A stretch of DNA of 64,000 bases from contig JAAEPF010000032.1 in NCBI GenBank assembly GCA_024222295.1, positions 1-64,000 of the forward strand, given 5' to 3'. Source of the DNA: Actinomycetes bacterium. Its GTDB lineage: Bacteria; Actinomycetota; Acidimicrobiia; Acidimicrobiales; Microtrichaceae. Below, in pieces: positions 16,741 to 24,690 of this stretch (within the stretch, counting starts at the first letter, position 1; each line of letters opens with the position of its first letter). The notes under the pieces are model-generated. The model saw nothing but the letters and a program-made list of their open reading frames with translations. It was not told the origin of the DNA and ran no database searches. The position numbers were made by a program, and so were the translations under genes.

Positions 16741-18489
16741 ATGGTCTTGAAACAACCGGAGGAGAAGGGCGCTCTGCGGCGTTACCTGCCGATCGTCGAT
16801 TGGTTGCCGAAGTACGACTGGGGCGGGTGGCTTCGTTACGACCTGCTCGCGGCGCTCACGGTGTGGGCGCTGCTCGTTCCCGAGGCGATGGCCTATGCCG
16901 GGATCGCCGGGGTGTCACCCGAGGTCGGGCTGGTCACCGCCCCGTTGGCGTTGCTCGGCTATGCGATCTTCGGGTCGTCCAAGCAGCTGTTCGTCGGGCC
17001 GAGCTCGACGGTAGCGATCATCTCAGCGTCGGTGGTCGCGCCGTTGGCCGGCGAGGACGGCGGCCTGTACCTCGCGCTCACGGTCTGGTTGGCGATCTTC
17101 ACCGGTGTCTTCTTCGTCGCGCTCGGTCTGGCGCGGATGGGGTGGATCGCCAACTTCATGGCGTCGTCGGTGTTGGCCGGGTTCATGGTCGGCCTGGCGA
17201 TCGTGATCGCCGTCGGCCAGCTCGACAAGATCCTCGGCATCGAGTCCGAGGGCGGCAACGTCCTGCAGGAACTGGAGTCGATGATCGACCAGTTCGGCGA
17301 CTGGGACTGGCCGACGATCCTCGTCGGAGTGGGGGCGCTGGCGGCGTTGTTCCTGATCGAGAAGTTCCTTCCGAGGACCCCCGGTGCGTTGGTCGTGATG
17401 CTGTCGGCGATCGCATTGTCGGCGATCCTCGACTGGGAAGGGGGTGGGATCCACGTGGTCGGTGAGATCCCCGCCGAGCTACCGAGCCTGTCGCTGCCGG
17501 AGGTTCCCGAAGGTGATGTGCTCGGTGATCTGATCGGCGGCGCATTGGCGGTGGTCGTCGTGGCGTTCGCCGAATCGTACGCGGCGGCGAAGTCGTACGC
17601 GACCAGGTTCGGGTACCAGATCGACGCGAACCAGGAGATGGTCGGTCTCGGAGCGGCGAACCTCGGTGCCGGGTTGAGCGGTGGGTTCGTCGTCGACGGC
17701 AGCCTCTCCAAGACCGCCGCCGGCGTCGAGGCCGGCCAGAAGACGCAGATGACCAGTGTGATCGCGGCGGTCTTCGTGTTGATCACGATCGTCGCGTTGA
17801 CCTGGTTGTTCGAGCCGCTGCCCGAGGCGGTGCTCGGAGCGATCGTCATCCACGCCGTGTGGAAGCTGATCGACTTCACCGAGTTCAAGAGCCTGTGGCG
17901 GATCCGCAAGATCGACCACTGGCTCGCCGTCGCCGCGTTCTTGGGTGTCGTGCTGATCGACATCCTGCCCGGCATCGTGATCGGGGTGATCTTGTCGCTG
18001 GTCGCGCTGATCTACCGGTCGAGCTTCCCGGAGGGCAGCGAGCTCGGCCGGGTGCCGGTCGATGACACCCACTACGACTACGTCTCCGTCGATGCCAACC
18101 CCGACGCCGAGACCTTGCCGAAGGTGGTCGTCTACCGCCAGACCGGCTCGCTGATCTTCTCCAACGCCGAGGCGTTCTCCCAGCAGGCCCGCGAGCTGCT
18201 GTGGCGCCGCACCGATCCGCCCGCCGAGCTGCTGATCGTCGACTGCGAGCAGATGGCCGACCTCGACACCACCGGCGCCGAGGGCGTCGTCGCCCTGTTC
18301 GACGAACTGCGCGACGCGGACGTCGACATGTGGCTCACCCGACTCCACGGTGACGCCCGCATCACCGCCGAGAAGGCCGGCGTCGTCGAGGCCATCGGCG
18401 ACGAGCGCATCCTGCCCAATCTCCGCAGCGCCGCGTCGCAGGTGCTGGAGCGGTACCCCGATCTCGCCGGCCCGAGCACCGACGATTGA
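16741..18489 (+). CDS. SulP-family anion transporter with STAS domain
   Basis: The 582-residue protein is a SLC26/SulP carrier. The membrane domain begins with DLLAALTVWALLVPEAMAYAGIAGV (TM1 signature) and SSKQLFVGPSSTVAIIS (TM3). Later comes ESYAAAKSYATRFGYQIDANQEMVGLGAANLGAGLSGGFVVDGSLSKTA, the conserved TM8-TM9 region. A C-terminal STAS domain spans about 445-565 (LLIVDCEQMADLDTTGAEGV). SulP proteins move sulfate, bicarbonate or dicarboxylates. The sulfatase upstream makes sulfate a likely substrate. The gene ends 52 bases before the antiporter gene. Confidence 0.9.
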   Translation: MVLKQPEEKGALRRYLPIVDWLPKYDWGGWLRYDLLAALTVWALLVPEAMAYAGIAGVSPEVGLVTAPLALLGYAIFGSSKQLFVGPSSTVAIISASVVAPLAGEDGGLYLALTVWLAIFTGVFFVALGLARMGWIANFMASSVLAGFMVGLAIVIAVGQLDKILGIESEGGNVLQELESMIDQFGDWDWPTILVGVGALAALFLIEKFLPRTPGALVVMLSAIALSAILDWEGGGIHVVGEIPAELPSLSLPEVPEGDVLGDLIGGALAVVVVAFAESYAAAKSYATRFGYQIDANQEMVGLGAANLGAGLSGGFVVDGSLSKTAAGVEAGQKTQMTSVIAAVFVLITIVALTWLFEPLPEAVLGAIVIHAVWKLIDFTEFKSLWRIRKIDHWLAVAAFLGVVLIDILPGIVIGVILSLVALIYRSSFPEGSELGRVPVDDTHYDYVSVDANPDAETLPKVVVYRQTGSLIFSNAEAFSQQARELLWRRTDPPAELLIVDCEQMADLDTTGAEGVVALFDELRDADVDMWLTRLHGDARITAEKAGVVEAIGDERILPNLRSAASQVLERYPDLAGPSTDD

Positions 18490-18541
18490 TGCCGGCGGCG
18501 CACGTTGCCCAGCGCCCGGTGCCGCAGGGTGGGGTGGTGGA

Positions 18542-19825
18542 GTGAGTTACTGGCTGCTGGCCGTCACCACGGTGTTCGTGCTGTATGCGCTGTTCTCGCA
18601 GCGGTTGAGCAGGACGATGGTCACCGGACCGATGGTCTTCGTCACCGCCGGCATGATCGTCGGCTCCGACGGCCTCGGCGCGATCGACGTCGAGCCGAAG
18701 TCGGAAGCCGTCACCCTGCTGCTCGAGGTGACCTTGGCCATCGTGTTGTTCAGCGACGCCACCACCGTCAACAGCAGCTCGTGGCGCAACGAGGCCTACG
18801 TCCCCGGCCGCCTGTTGCTCATCGCCCTTCCGCTCACCATCGCCGTCGGGCTCGGCTCGGCGGTCCTGTTGTTCACCGAGCTCGGGATCTGGGAGGTCGC
18901 GCTCATCGGCGCGATTCTCGCCCCCACCGACGCGTCACTCGGTCAGGCCGTCATCTCGAATCCACGCGTGCCGCAACGGATCCGTCAAGGTCTCAACGTA
19001 GAGAGCGGGCTCAACGACGGCATCGCCCTCCCCCTCGTGCTCGTGTTCCTCGCCGCCGCCGAGGAATCGGCCACGGGAGGGTCGATCGGCCAGGTACTCG
19101 GGTTCATCGGCCAAGAAGTCCTCATCGCCGCTGTGGTCGGCATCGGCTTCGGCTGGCTCGGCGGCAAGGCGCTCATCGAGTCGGCCCGCCGGGGATGGAT
19201 CTCGACGATGTGGACACAGGTCGCAGCGCTCGGCCTCGCCGGCGTCGCCTACGGGCTCGCCGTCCCCCTCGACGGCAGCGGCTTCATCGCCGCCTGGCTC
19301 ACCGGACTCGTCCTCGGCGCCGTCACCAGAAAAGAGCTCGACGACGACGTGAGCGAGTTCTCCGAATCACTCGGATCCGTGCTAACGCTGGTCAGCTTCC
19401 TCGTCTTCGGCGCCGTACTCCTCGGCCCGGCACTCGGAAACCTCACCTGGCAGATCGCGGTCTACGCCGTCCTGTCCCTCGCCGTCGTCCGGATGGTCTC
19501 CGTCGCCGGGGCGATGTTCGGCTCTCGGCTGAGCCGGCCATCGGTGCTCTACCTCGGCTGGTTCGGACCCCGCGGGCTGGCCTCGATCATCTTCGCCGGC
19601 ATCGTCATCGAAGACGCGGTCCTGCCCGGATCGGACACGATCATCGACGTCGTGATGATCACCGTCGCGCTGAGCGTGTACGCACACGGTGCCACCAGCT
19701 GGTACGGGTCGGAGCGGTACGCAGACTGGTACCTCCGGGAAGAGTCGGCAGACCCCGACATTCCCGAAGCCGCCGGTGCACCCACGACGCCCGCCCGGAA
19801 CCTGCTCGACCCGCCCGACCGCTAG
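18542..19825 (+). CDS. CPA1-type cation:proton antiporter
   Basis: The 427-residue protein has about twelve transmembrane segments and the CPA1 transport-core motifs GAILAPTDASLGQAVISN (discontinuous helix TD motif) and LNVESGLNDGIALPLVLVFLA (ND pair). FGPRGLASIIFAGIVIED follows. The best start is the GTG at 18542, preceded by GGGGTGG. It follows the SulP gene closely and may be cotranscribed, supplying Na+ or H+ balance for anion transport; that link is inference. The C-terminal tail is short and lacks a TrkA domain. Confidence 0.85.
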   Translation: MSYWLLAVTTVFVLYALFSQRLSRTMVTGPMVFVTAGMIVGSDGLGAIDVEPKSEAVTLLLEVTLAIVLFSDATTVNSSSWRNEAYVPGRLLLIALPLTIAVGLGSAVLLFTELGIWEVALIGAILAPTDASLGQAVISNPRVPQRIRQGLNVESGLNDGIALPLVLVFLAAAEESATGGSIGQVLGFIGQEVLIAAVVGIGFGWLGGKALIESARRGWISTMWTQVAALGLAGVAYGLAVPLDGSGFIAAWLTGLVLGAVTRKELDDDVSEFSESLGSVLTLVSFLVFGAVLLGPALGNLTWQIAVYAVLSLAVVRMVSVAGAMFGSRLSRPSVLYLGWFGPRGLASIIFAGIVIEDAVLPGSDTIIDVVMITVALSVYAHGATSWYGSERYADWYLREESADPDIPEAAGAPTTPARNLLDPPDR

Positions 19826-20349
19826 CCCATCACACAAAGAGCACTCACGGCCTCGATCACACGAATCGACGGGGTGACCGCAACGCCGGGCGGCTCGCGG
19901 CTTGCAGTAAGCACCCTCACCGCCCAGACACCCCTCGTCACCTCGCCTCTGACAACCTCACCCACTCGGTAACCGGCGAAGCCATGGTGACAGCGAGGGT
20001 GTGAAAGAGAGTGATTAGGTCGGTTGGCCGGCGGTGTCCAGAAATGGCCTCTGAAATGGGGAAACGTTGTGACTTCCACAACGCAGTGGACCGTCGGGGA
20101 CTCCAACCCCGCATCTACGAACCAGTCGCCGGGCGGACGACCGCGCCGGTGAGATCGTGACCTATCCCGGGCTTCGATCTCGCTCCGGAGCCACAGTCTC
20201 ACCCTGCTCGTTGGCAAGTCGACTACCGGCGTCGGGAAGTCTGCGTAACGCCATGCGCAGGCCGACACGTTGCTCGAGTGTGACAAGCCGAGAATCGACG
20301 CGGCCTCGGCGGCACCGACCAAGTCATCTACGTCGACACGCCGACCCAC
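19822..20349 (-). CDS. Small helix-turn-helix DNA-binding protein, C-terminus doubtful
   Basis: The first 60 residues (VDDLVGAAEAASILGLSHSS, then DFPTPVVDLPTSRVRLWLRSEIEAR) match the actinobacterial family of excisionase/MerR-like HTH proteins. Those are normally about 65-75 residues and end in a basic RGRP tail, which is present here near residue 72. The reading frame then runs on to 19822 with protein-unlike sequence, so the original stop may have been lost. The start is a GTG without a clear RBS. Such genes are frequent beside integrated elements. Confidence 0.45.
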   Translation of the reverse strand: MGRRVDVDDLVGAAEAASILGLSHSSNVSACAWRYADFPTPVVDLPTSRVRLWLRSEIEARDRSRSHRRGRPPGDWFVDAGLESPTVHCVVEVTTFPHFRGHFWTPPANRPNHSLSHPRCHHGFAGYRVGEVVRGEVTRGVWAVRVLTASREPPGVAVTPSIRVIEAVSALCVMG

Positions 20350-20413
20350 GTTCGAATGATACGACTGGGTTGCGACCTTGGACGTGAGGCGCCTCTACTC
20401 GAATACATTCAGT

Positions 20414-20444
20414 GGCCCCGGCGGTGCGCTGACACCCCGGGGCC
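20414..20444. terminator. GC-rich hairpin downstream of the Ntn amidase gene
   Basis: GGCCCCGG (20414-20421) pairs perfectly with CCGGGGCC (20437-20444) across a 15-base loop. It lies about 60 bases past the stop of the minus-strand amidase gene. No T-run follows, so termination is only possible, not shown. Confidence 0.35.
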
Positions 20445-20504
20445 TGGCCAAGACCTACTTGGGAGTTCCTGACATGGTTGGGATTACGCCCGCGCTTCCC
20501 TTTC

Positions 20505-21485
20505 TCAGTAGGTCACCGGCGCGAACTCGAAGGGCTCCGCGGCCTCCAATTTGTCGGTCAGATCCCCTGCCGAAGCGGTTGACTGACTCAAGCCGAGGCG
20601 GCGGGCGCCGGAACCCTCGGTCACGTCCACGCTTTGTAGGTCAACCCACACGACACTTGGCGAGTAGGCGGAATCGAAGTAGTAACGCCGGTCCTTGTGG
20701 TCAGCCATTGTCCGCCAGTGCGTCGATGACAGATACGGCGAGTCAATATTCGGTTCGCGAAACGGGACCGATACGTTTCTGATGATCGCAAGTGCCGCAG
20801 CAGCTGCTGTGGGTGCATCCGGCATGGGTACAGCTGAGTCCGTGTAGTACTTGGCCCTAACGAACCGATCAGATGCCCTGCCAGTTCCTGGCAACATTAC
20901 GTCGCCTCCGAGCTGTTCCCAGTAGGTCGAGATCGATAGCTGTTCGGCGTACGGGGGTGAGTTCGTCATCACCGAGTAGGCCGCGGAGTGGTGTATCTGG
21001 AGTCGCCCGTCCAAGTACTCGAAAATCGCCGAATCGCCAGTCTCGTCGCTGATCGACATATGCAGCGTCGTTGATCGGTCCTGGCCCGGCACATCCGCCG
21101 TTCTCACGACAAACGGTTCAGCTTCGAGGGCCGCCACTGCCTCTGCGACCGTGGAGAACGAGTCGAGGACGTACTGGGCCCACGCTGCGAGGGACAGGGT
21201 GGGCGCAGACCCGTCCAAGACTGGATACTGGGATTCCGTCAGCCAGAGCATGTTCGCGACGAGTCCGGCCTCGTTCAAACCGTCGGTGGAAACAGAGTCG
21301 TAGGCCGAGGTCACCACGCTTCCGTACCGCGACTTCCACTCGCAGCTGGCCGGGCCCGCTGCACCGTGCCGCTCCATACCTCTTGGAAACAGCCAGATCT
21401 CCGTGCCCATTCGCTCGGCCCAATCCATTGATCTGGCCGTGATGACCCGCTGGTCATCACCTGTGTAGACGACTCTTGTGCACAC
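20505..21485 (-). CDS. Choloylglycine hydrolase-family Ntn amidase
   Basis: The family cleaves linear amides (conjugated bile salts, penicillin V, acyl-homoserine lactones) with an N-terminal cysteine nucleophile. Here GTG at 21485 is followed at once by TGC. AAAGGA stands six bases upstream, so the protein starts M-C-T-R-V-V-Y and loses only Met to expose Cys. Supporting motifs are ITARSMDW and TDGLNEAGLVANMLWL. Length is 326 residues, normal for the family. Longer in-frame upstream sequence should not be used as the start. No export signal is present, so it is probably cytoplasmic. The substrate is unknown. Confidence 0.85.
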   Translation of the reverse strand: MCTRVVYTGDDQRVITARSMDWAERMGTEIWLFPRGMERHGAAGPASCEWKSRYGSVVTSAYDSVSTDGLNEAGLVANMLWLTESQYPVLDGSAPTLSLAAWAQYVLDSFSTVAEAVAALEAEPFVVRTADVPGQDRSTTLHMSISDETGDSAIFEYLDGRLQIHHSAAYSVMTNSPPYAEQLSISTYWEQLGGDVMLPGTGRASDRFVRAKYYTDSAVPMPDAPTAAAAALAIIRNVSVPFREPNIDSPYLSSTHWRTMADHKDRRYYFDSAYSPSVVWVDLQSVDVTEGSGARRLGLSQSTASAGDLTDKLEAAEPFEFAPVTY

Positions 21486-21595
21486 GAAGGGTCCTTTCGA
21501 CACCGACACGATAGGAGCAGCTTTGCGAGAAGCGCTCGCGAGCTGACGGGTCCCACTCAGGGGTGCACTTCGAGCGGCGGTGCCGGCCAGAGTGA

Positions 21596-21769
21596 TGCCA
21601 TCTGACGCTCGGTCACGCGGACGATCGCAGGATGCGCGAGGTCTACAGCCGCGCTCAGATGTCATCGAAGCGGGCGCTCGCCCAGGTGCTCGACGAAGCG
21701 TTCGAGAATGTCTGGCCCACCACTGGCCCACCGGATTCCGATATGCGTAAAGCCGAGGGGGACAGTTGA
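21596..21769 (+). pseudogene. C-terminal stub of a tyrosine recombinase (integrase)
   Basis: After a stop at 21593-21595 the frame reads CHLTLGHADDRR, then MREVYSRAQMSSKRALAQVLDEAFENVW, ending at a TGA. This is the box-II end of phage-type integrases: LGH carries a catalytic His, and Y in VYSRAQ is the nucleophile position. The usual VYSHAQ is VYSRAQ here. Everything upstream (core-binding and box I) is gone. It lies 37 bases from a tRNA-Thr 3' fragment, the usual neighbourhood of an integrase gene. Confidence 0.6.
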
Positions 21770-21806
21770 CCGGGCCGGAACCGTTGGGGTTACTGGCCGG
21801 TCAGTT

Positions 21807-21854
21807 GAGCCCGAGACAGGAATCGAACCTGCGACCCGATGTTTACAAGACAGC
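21807..21854 (-). other. tRNA-Thr 3'-end fragment (putative attachment-site scar)
   Basis: These 48 bases match the 3' part of the intact tRNA-Thr at 25812-25859 at 45 positions, without gaps. The match covers the acceptor 3' strand, T arm, variable loop and part of the anticodon arm. The three differences fall together at 21837-21839. The D arm and 5' acceptor strand are absent, so it cannot be a functional tRNA. Such fragments arise when elements integrate into tRNA 3' ends. Confidence 0.75.
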
Positions 21855-22023
21855 ATCCTCGCATATGCGTCCTATCTAGTCGGACGTAATCGACTGGTGC
21901 CGCTGGTGTCTCGTCGGACGGTATGCGATCGGATCGCATCGCATAGGTCACCGTTGTCCGGTCAGAGGCCGGTCAAACGTCCAACCCTCCTGAACACCGC
22001 ACCGCCGACCGGGTGGAGCCTGA

Positions 22024-22218
22024 CCCTACGGCGATGCGGTTGACCACGAGAACCAGCCGCTAATCGAACGCCGGACCACCCCCACCGGACTGCGGCCCCG
22101 CGTCATACACGTAGACGCCGTAGATGAGCGTGTAGAGGAGCTGCAGCTGGCCGCGAACCGCTGGAACAGCCACATGGTCGCTTTCACTGCGACGCTGGTG
22201 CGCACCCCGCGCCCCTGA
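22024..22218 (+). other. Unrecognised open fragment
   Basis: Between stops the frame encodes about 64 residues with protein-like composition, including GLRPRVIHVDAVDERVEEL and QLAANRWNSHMVAFTATL. There is no suitable start codon or RBS, and the surrounding DNA holds other remnants, so this is probably the 3' end of a decayed gene. I do not recognise the family. The rest of 21855-22378 shows nothing else. Confidence 0.3.
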
Positions 22219-22378
22219 GCGGCACAACTCACAAGATCTGAACGGAGTACCCCAGGCCATAGATCAGACCGACGGGGTCGAACCCGAGAGCCTCCAGTAG
22301 CTCGAGCTGCTCCGCCCGTGCTCGCATGGCAGAGAAGCAGGACCTCGTCGATCGACTAGACGAGCCGTACAGCATCGT

Positions 22379-22702
22379 GCAATCCAGGAACGGGCGACGC
22401 TGTTCGTCGGCCCCACCGAAGAGGTCTACGAGGGAATGGTCGTCGGTGAGAACGTTCGTGCCTAGGACATGGACGTGAACATCACCCGTGAGAAGCAGTT
22501 GACCAACATGCGCGCCGCAGGTTCGGGCAACACCCAGAAGCTCACGCCTCCAACCCGTTTCTCCCTGGAGAGGGCGCTGGAGTTCGTCGCCTCCGATGAA
22601 TGCGTCGAGGTCACACCCGAGGCGATCCGCCTCCGCAAGGTGCAACTCGACGCGGGCAAGCGCGCCCGCTCCTTGAAGGCACACAAGGCGGCGCGTGCCT
22701 GA
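22379..22702 (+). pseudogene. typA: 3' remnant of typA/bipA
   Basis: The frame reads AIQERATLFVGPTEEVYEG and MVVGENVRA, then a TAG at 22463, then DMDVNITREKQLTNMRAAG, LTPPTRFSLERALEFVASDE and VEVTPEAIRLRKVQLDAG. This is the C-terminal domain of the ribosome-associated GTPase TypA/BipA. The TAG replaces the residue normally found between A and DMDVN. The GTPase and the rest of the protein are missing upstream, so this is a dead copy. A functional typA would be expected elsewhere. Confidence 0.85.
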
Positions 22703-22802
22703 TCCAGGCGTCCCTCGCCCAAGTCACTGATCCGCGCCGGTCGCGGGTGGATCGAGCAGGAGCGGCGGGCACACCGAGGGGCGAGCAGTAGCCTCTGGAC
22801 CC

Positions 22803-24374
22803 ATGTCGGCCGCGATCACAGCGCCCCGCTCGGTGGCTGTGATCGCGTTCGCCTGCCTGTTCGCAGGGTGCGTGGGGGACGGCGGAGTCAACGGGGACGA
22901 CGCAGGCGGTACCCCCACGACCGTCGAGTCGGCTCCGACCTCGACCTCCACGAGCACAACGTCAACCACCTCCTCGGTTCCACCGGATCTGTCCCAGGTC
23001 GCCCCGGAACCCGACGGGACCCTCTCGCCGCCGGCAGGAGTCCGCCGGCCATGGAGTGCGACTGTGCCCGGACTGCTCACGTTCCGCGGCAACCCGACCC
23101 GCAGCTACTACGGCAAGGGCCCAGTGCCTGCCGCGCCGGAGATCCGTTGGACGTATCCCGCCTCGGGCGCCATGTGCGCCGATTCGACTGTTGGTGACGA
23201 GACGAAACAGTGGTGCGGCACGGGGTGGACGGGCCAGCCCGCGGTGTTCAACCGTGACGGTCGGCAGTGGGTGGTCTTCGGGGCATACGACCGCGCGGTG
23301 CACTTCGTCGACAGCACTGACGGCAGCGACATCCTCACTCCCTTCGCTACCGGCGACTTGATCAAAGGTTCGGTCACGGTCGACCCCGACGGCTTCCCAC
23401 TCGTCTACACCGGCAGCCGTGACAACCACTTCAGGGTCCTCGCGATCGACCGTGGGGGCGAGGCCGTGGAGTTGTGGCGGCTCTCGGCCACCGATGTCGG
23501 CCCGACCCTCTGGAACAACGACTGGGACGGCTCCGCGCTCGTGCTGGATGACTGGCTGATCGTGGGTGGTGAGAACAGCCAGTTGCATGTCGTGCAGCTG
23601 AACCGTGGATATGACGCCGAAGGTCGGGTCACGGTCGCCCCGCAGCTCATCTTCAACACACCGGGATGGGACGACCAGGTGATTGCGGACCTCGCAGGGA
23701 ACCGGGCGAACGAGATGTCGATCGAGAACTCTGTGGCCGTCTGGGGCGACACCGTGTACTTCGCCAACTCGGGTGGCCTCGTGCAGGGTTGGGACCTGGC
23801 GCCGTTGCGAATGGGCGGCACGCCGACACGCACCTTCCGCTTCTGGACCGGCGACGACACCGACGCCTCGGTCGTGATCGACGAGGACGGCTTCCTCTAC
23901 GTGGCGGTCGAGTTCGAACGCGCGAACGCGCAGGGTCGTTTCCTGGGCCAGCTGATGAAGCTGGACCCGCGCAGGCCCGATGATCCATACGTCTGGTCCT
24001 ACAAGGACCAGGGCGACATTCCTGCAGGCTTCTGGGCGACACCGGCATTGCTCGACACCGTCGTTATCGCCCCGACCGATGGCGGTGAGGTGCTCGCACT
24101 GGACCGCATGACCGGAGAGAAGCTGTGGAGCTTCGAGTTGACCGGACCCACATGGCAATCGCCGGTGGTGGTCGACGAGAAACTCGTGCAGGGAGACTGC
24201 AACGGCACCTTGCACGGTTACGACGTGAGCAATGAAAGGATCCAGCCTCCCGAACTGTGGTCGGTGGACGTCGGTGGATGCATCGAGTCGACACCTGCTC
24301 TGTGGGAGGGCCGCCTGTTCGTGGGTACCCGCGGCGGCCGCTTCTTCTCCCTCGGAGACATCACACCACCCTGA
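22803..24374 (+). CDS. PQQ-type beta-propeller lipoprotein
   Basis: The 523-residue protein has a lipoprotein signal (FACLFAGC) and a Ser/Thr-rich spacer (about 35-62). A propeller with repeated blades follows, such as VLALDRMTGEKLWSFELTG and TPALWEGRLFVGTRGGRFFSL, typical of PQQ-like (WD-type) repeats. No calcium or quinone ligands are evident, so a binding or scaffold role on the cell surface is more likely than a dehydrogenase. It lies between the typA remnant and the tRNA-Thr locus, inside the possible element boundaries. Confidence 0.75.
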   Translation: MSAAITAPRSVAVIAFACLFAGCVGDGGVNGDDAGGTPTTVESAPTSTSTSTTSTTSSVPPDLSQVAPEPDGTLSPPAGVRRPWSATVPGLLTFRGNPTRSYYGKGPVPAAPEIRWTYPASGAMCADSTVGDETKQWCGTGWTGQPAVFNRDGRQWVVFGAYDRAVHFVDSTDGSDILTPFATGDLIKGSVTVDPDGFPLVYTGSRDNHFRVLAIDRGGEAVELWRLSATDVGPTLWNNDWDGSALVLDDWLIVGGENSQLHVVQLNRGYDAEGRVTVAPQLIFNTPGWDDQVIADLAGNRANEMSIENSVAVWGDTVYFANSGGLVQGWDLAPLRMGGTPTRTFRFWTGDDTDASVVIDEDGFLYVAVEFERANAQGRFLGQLMKLDPRRPDDPYVWSYKDQGDIPAGFWATPALLDTVVIAPTDGGEVLALDRMTGEKLWSFELTGPTWQSPVVVDEKLVQGDCNGTLHGYDVSNERIQPPELWSVDVGGCIESTPALWEGRLFVGTRGGRFFSLGDITPP

Positions 24375-24690
24375 TGCGCAGTTGCCTGACCGCGGCTCAG
24401 CCGGCCGGATTCTCCCCGGGGCGGATGTGGCGCCACTCCCTGCGGATCTCGCCCACATCGCACTGATTGCACAGAAAGTGATCGACGTATCCGACGATCG
24501 ATAGTTGGCTACCGCGCGACTTGTCGATCACAGGTCGCTTCTCCAGTGCCGCCTCCCCCCTATGCGTGGCCGTGGGCCATCGGGGATGATGGATTTCGGG
24601 CGGAACCGCATCCGCAAGACGCGCCGCGGTCGAACCACACAACGATGGGGCCTCCCGTCACGAAGTAGCGACCCGAATGGAGCTGGGGAG
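24375..24690. other. Intergenic stretch upstream of the DUF4397 gene
   Basis: No supported gene lies here. A minus-strand open frame at 24397-24642 includes VGYVDHFLCNQCDVGEIRREW, which is mildly protein-like with a CxxC pair. It has no RBS and no family I know. The segment must contain the promoter of the gene at 24691, but I see no clear -35/-10 pair. Confidence 0.35.

Noticed and set aside
21708-22043. Open frame with EPETGIEPATRCLQDS
   Set aside because: This peptide is the antisense reading of the tRNA-Thr fragment, a well-known source of false genes.
22962-24458. 498-residue minus-strand frame opposite the propeller lipoprotein
   Set aside because: No recognisable motifs, His/Arg/Val-rich; the plus strand has a lipobox and propeller blades.
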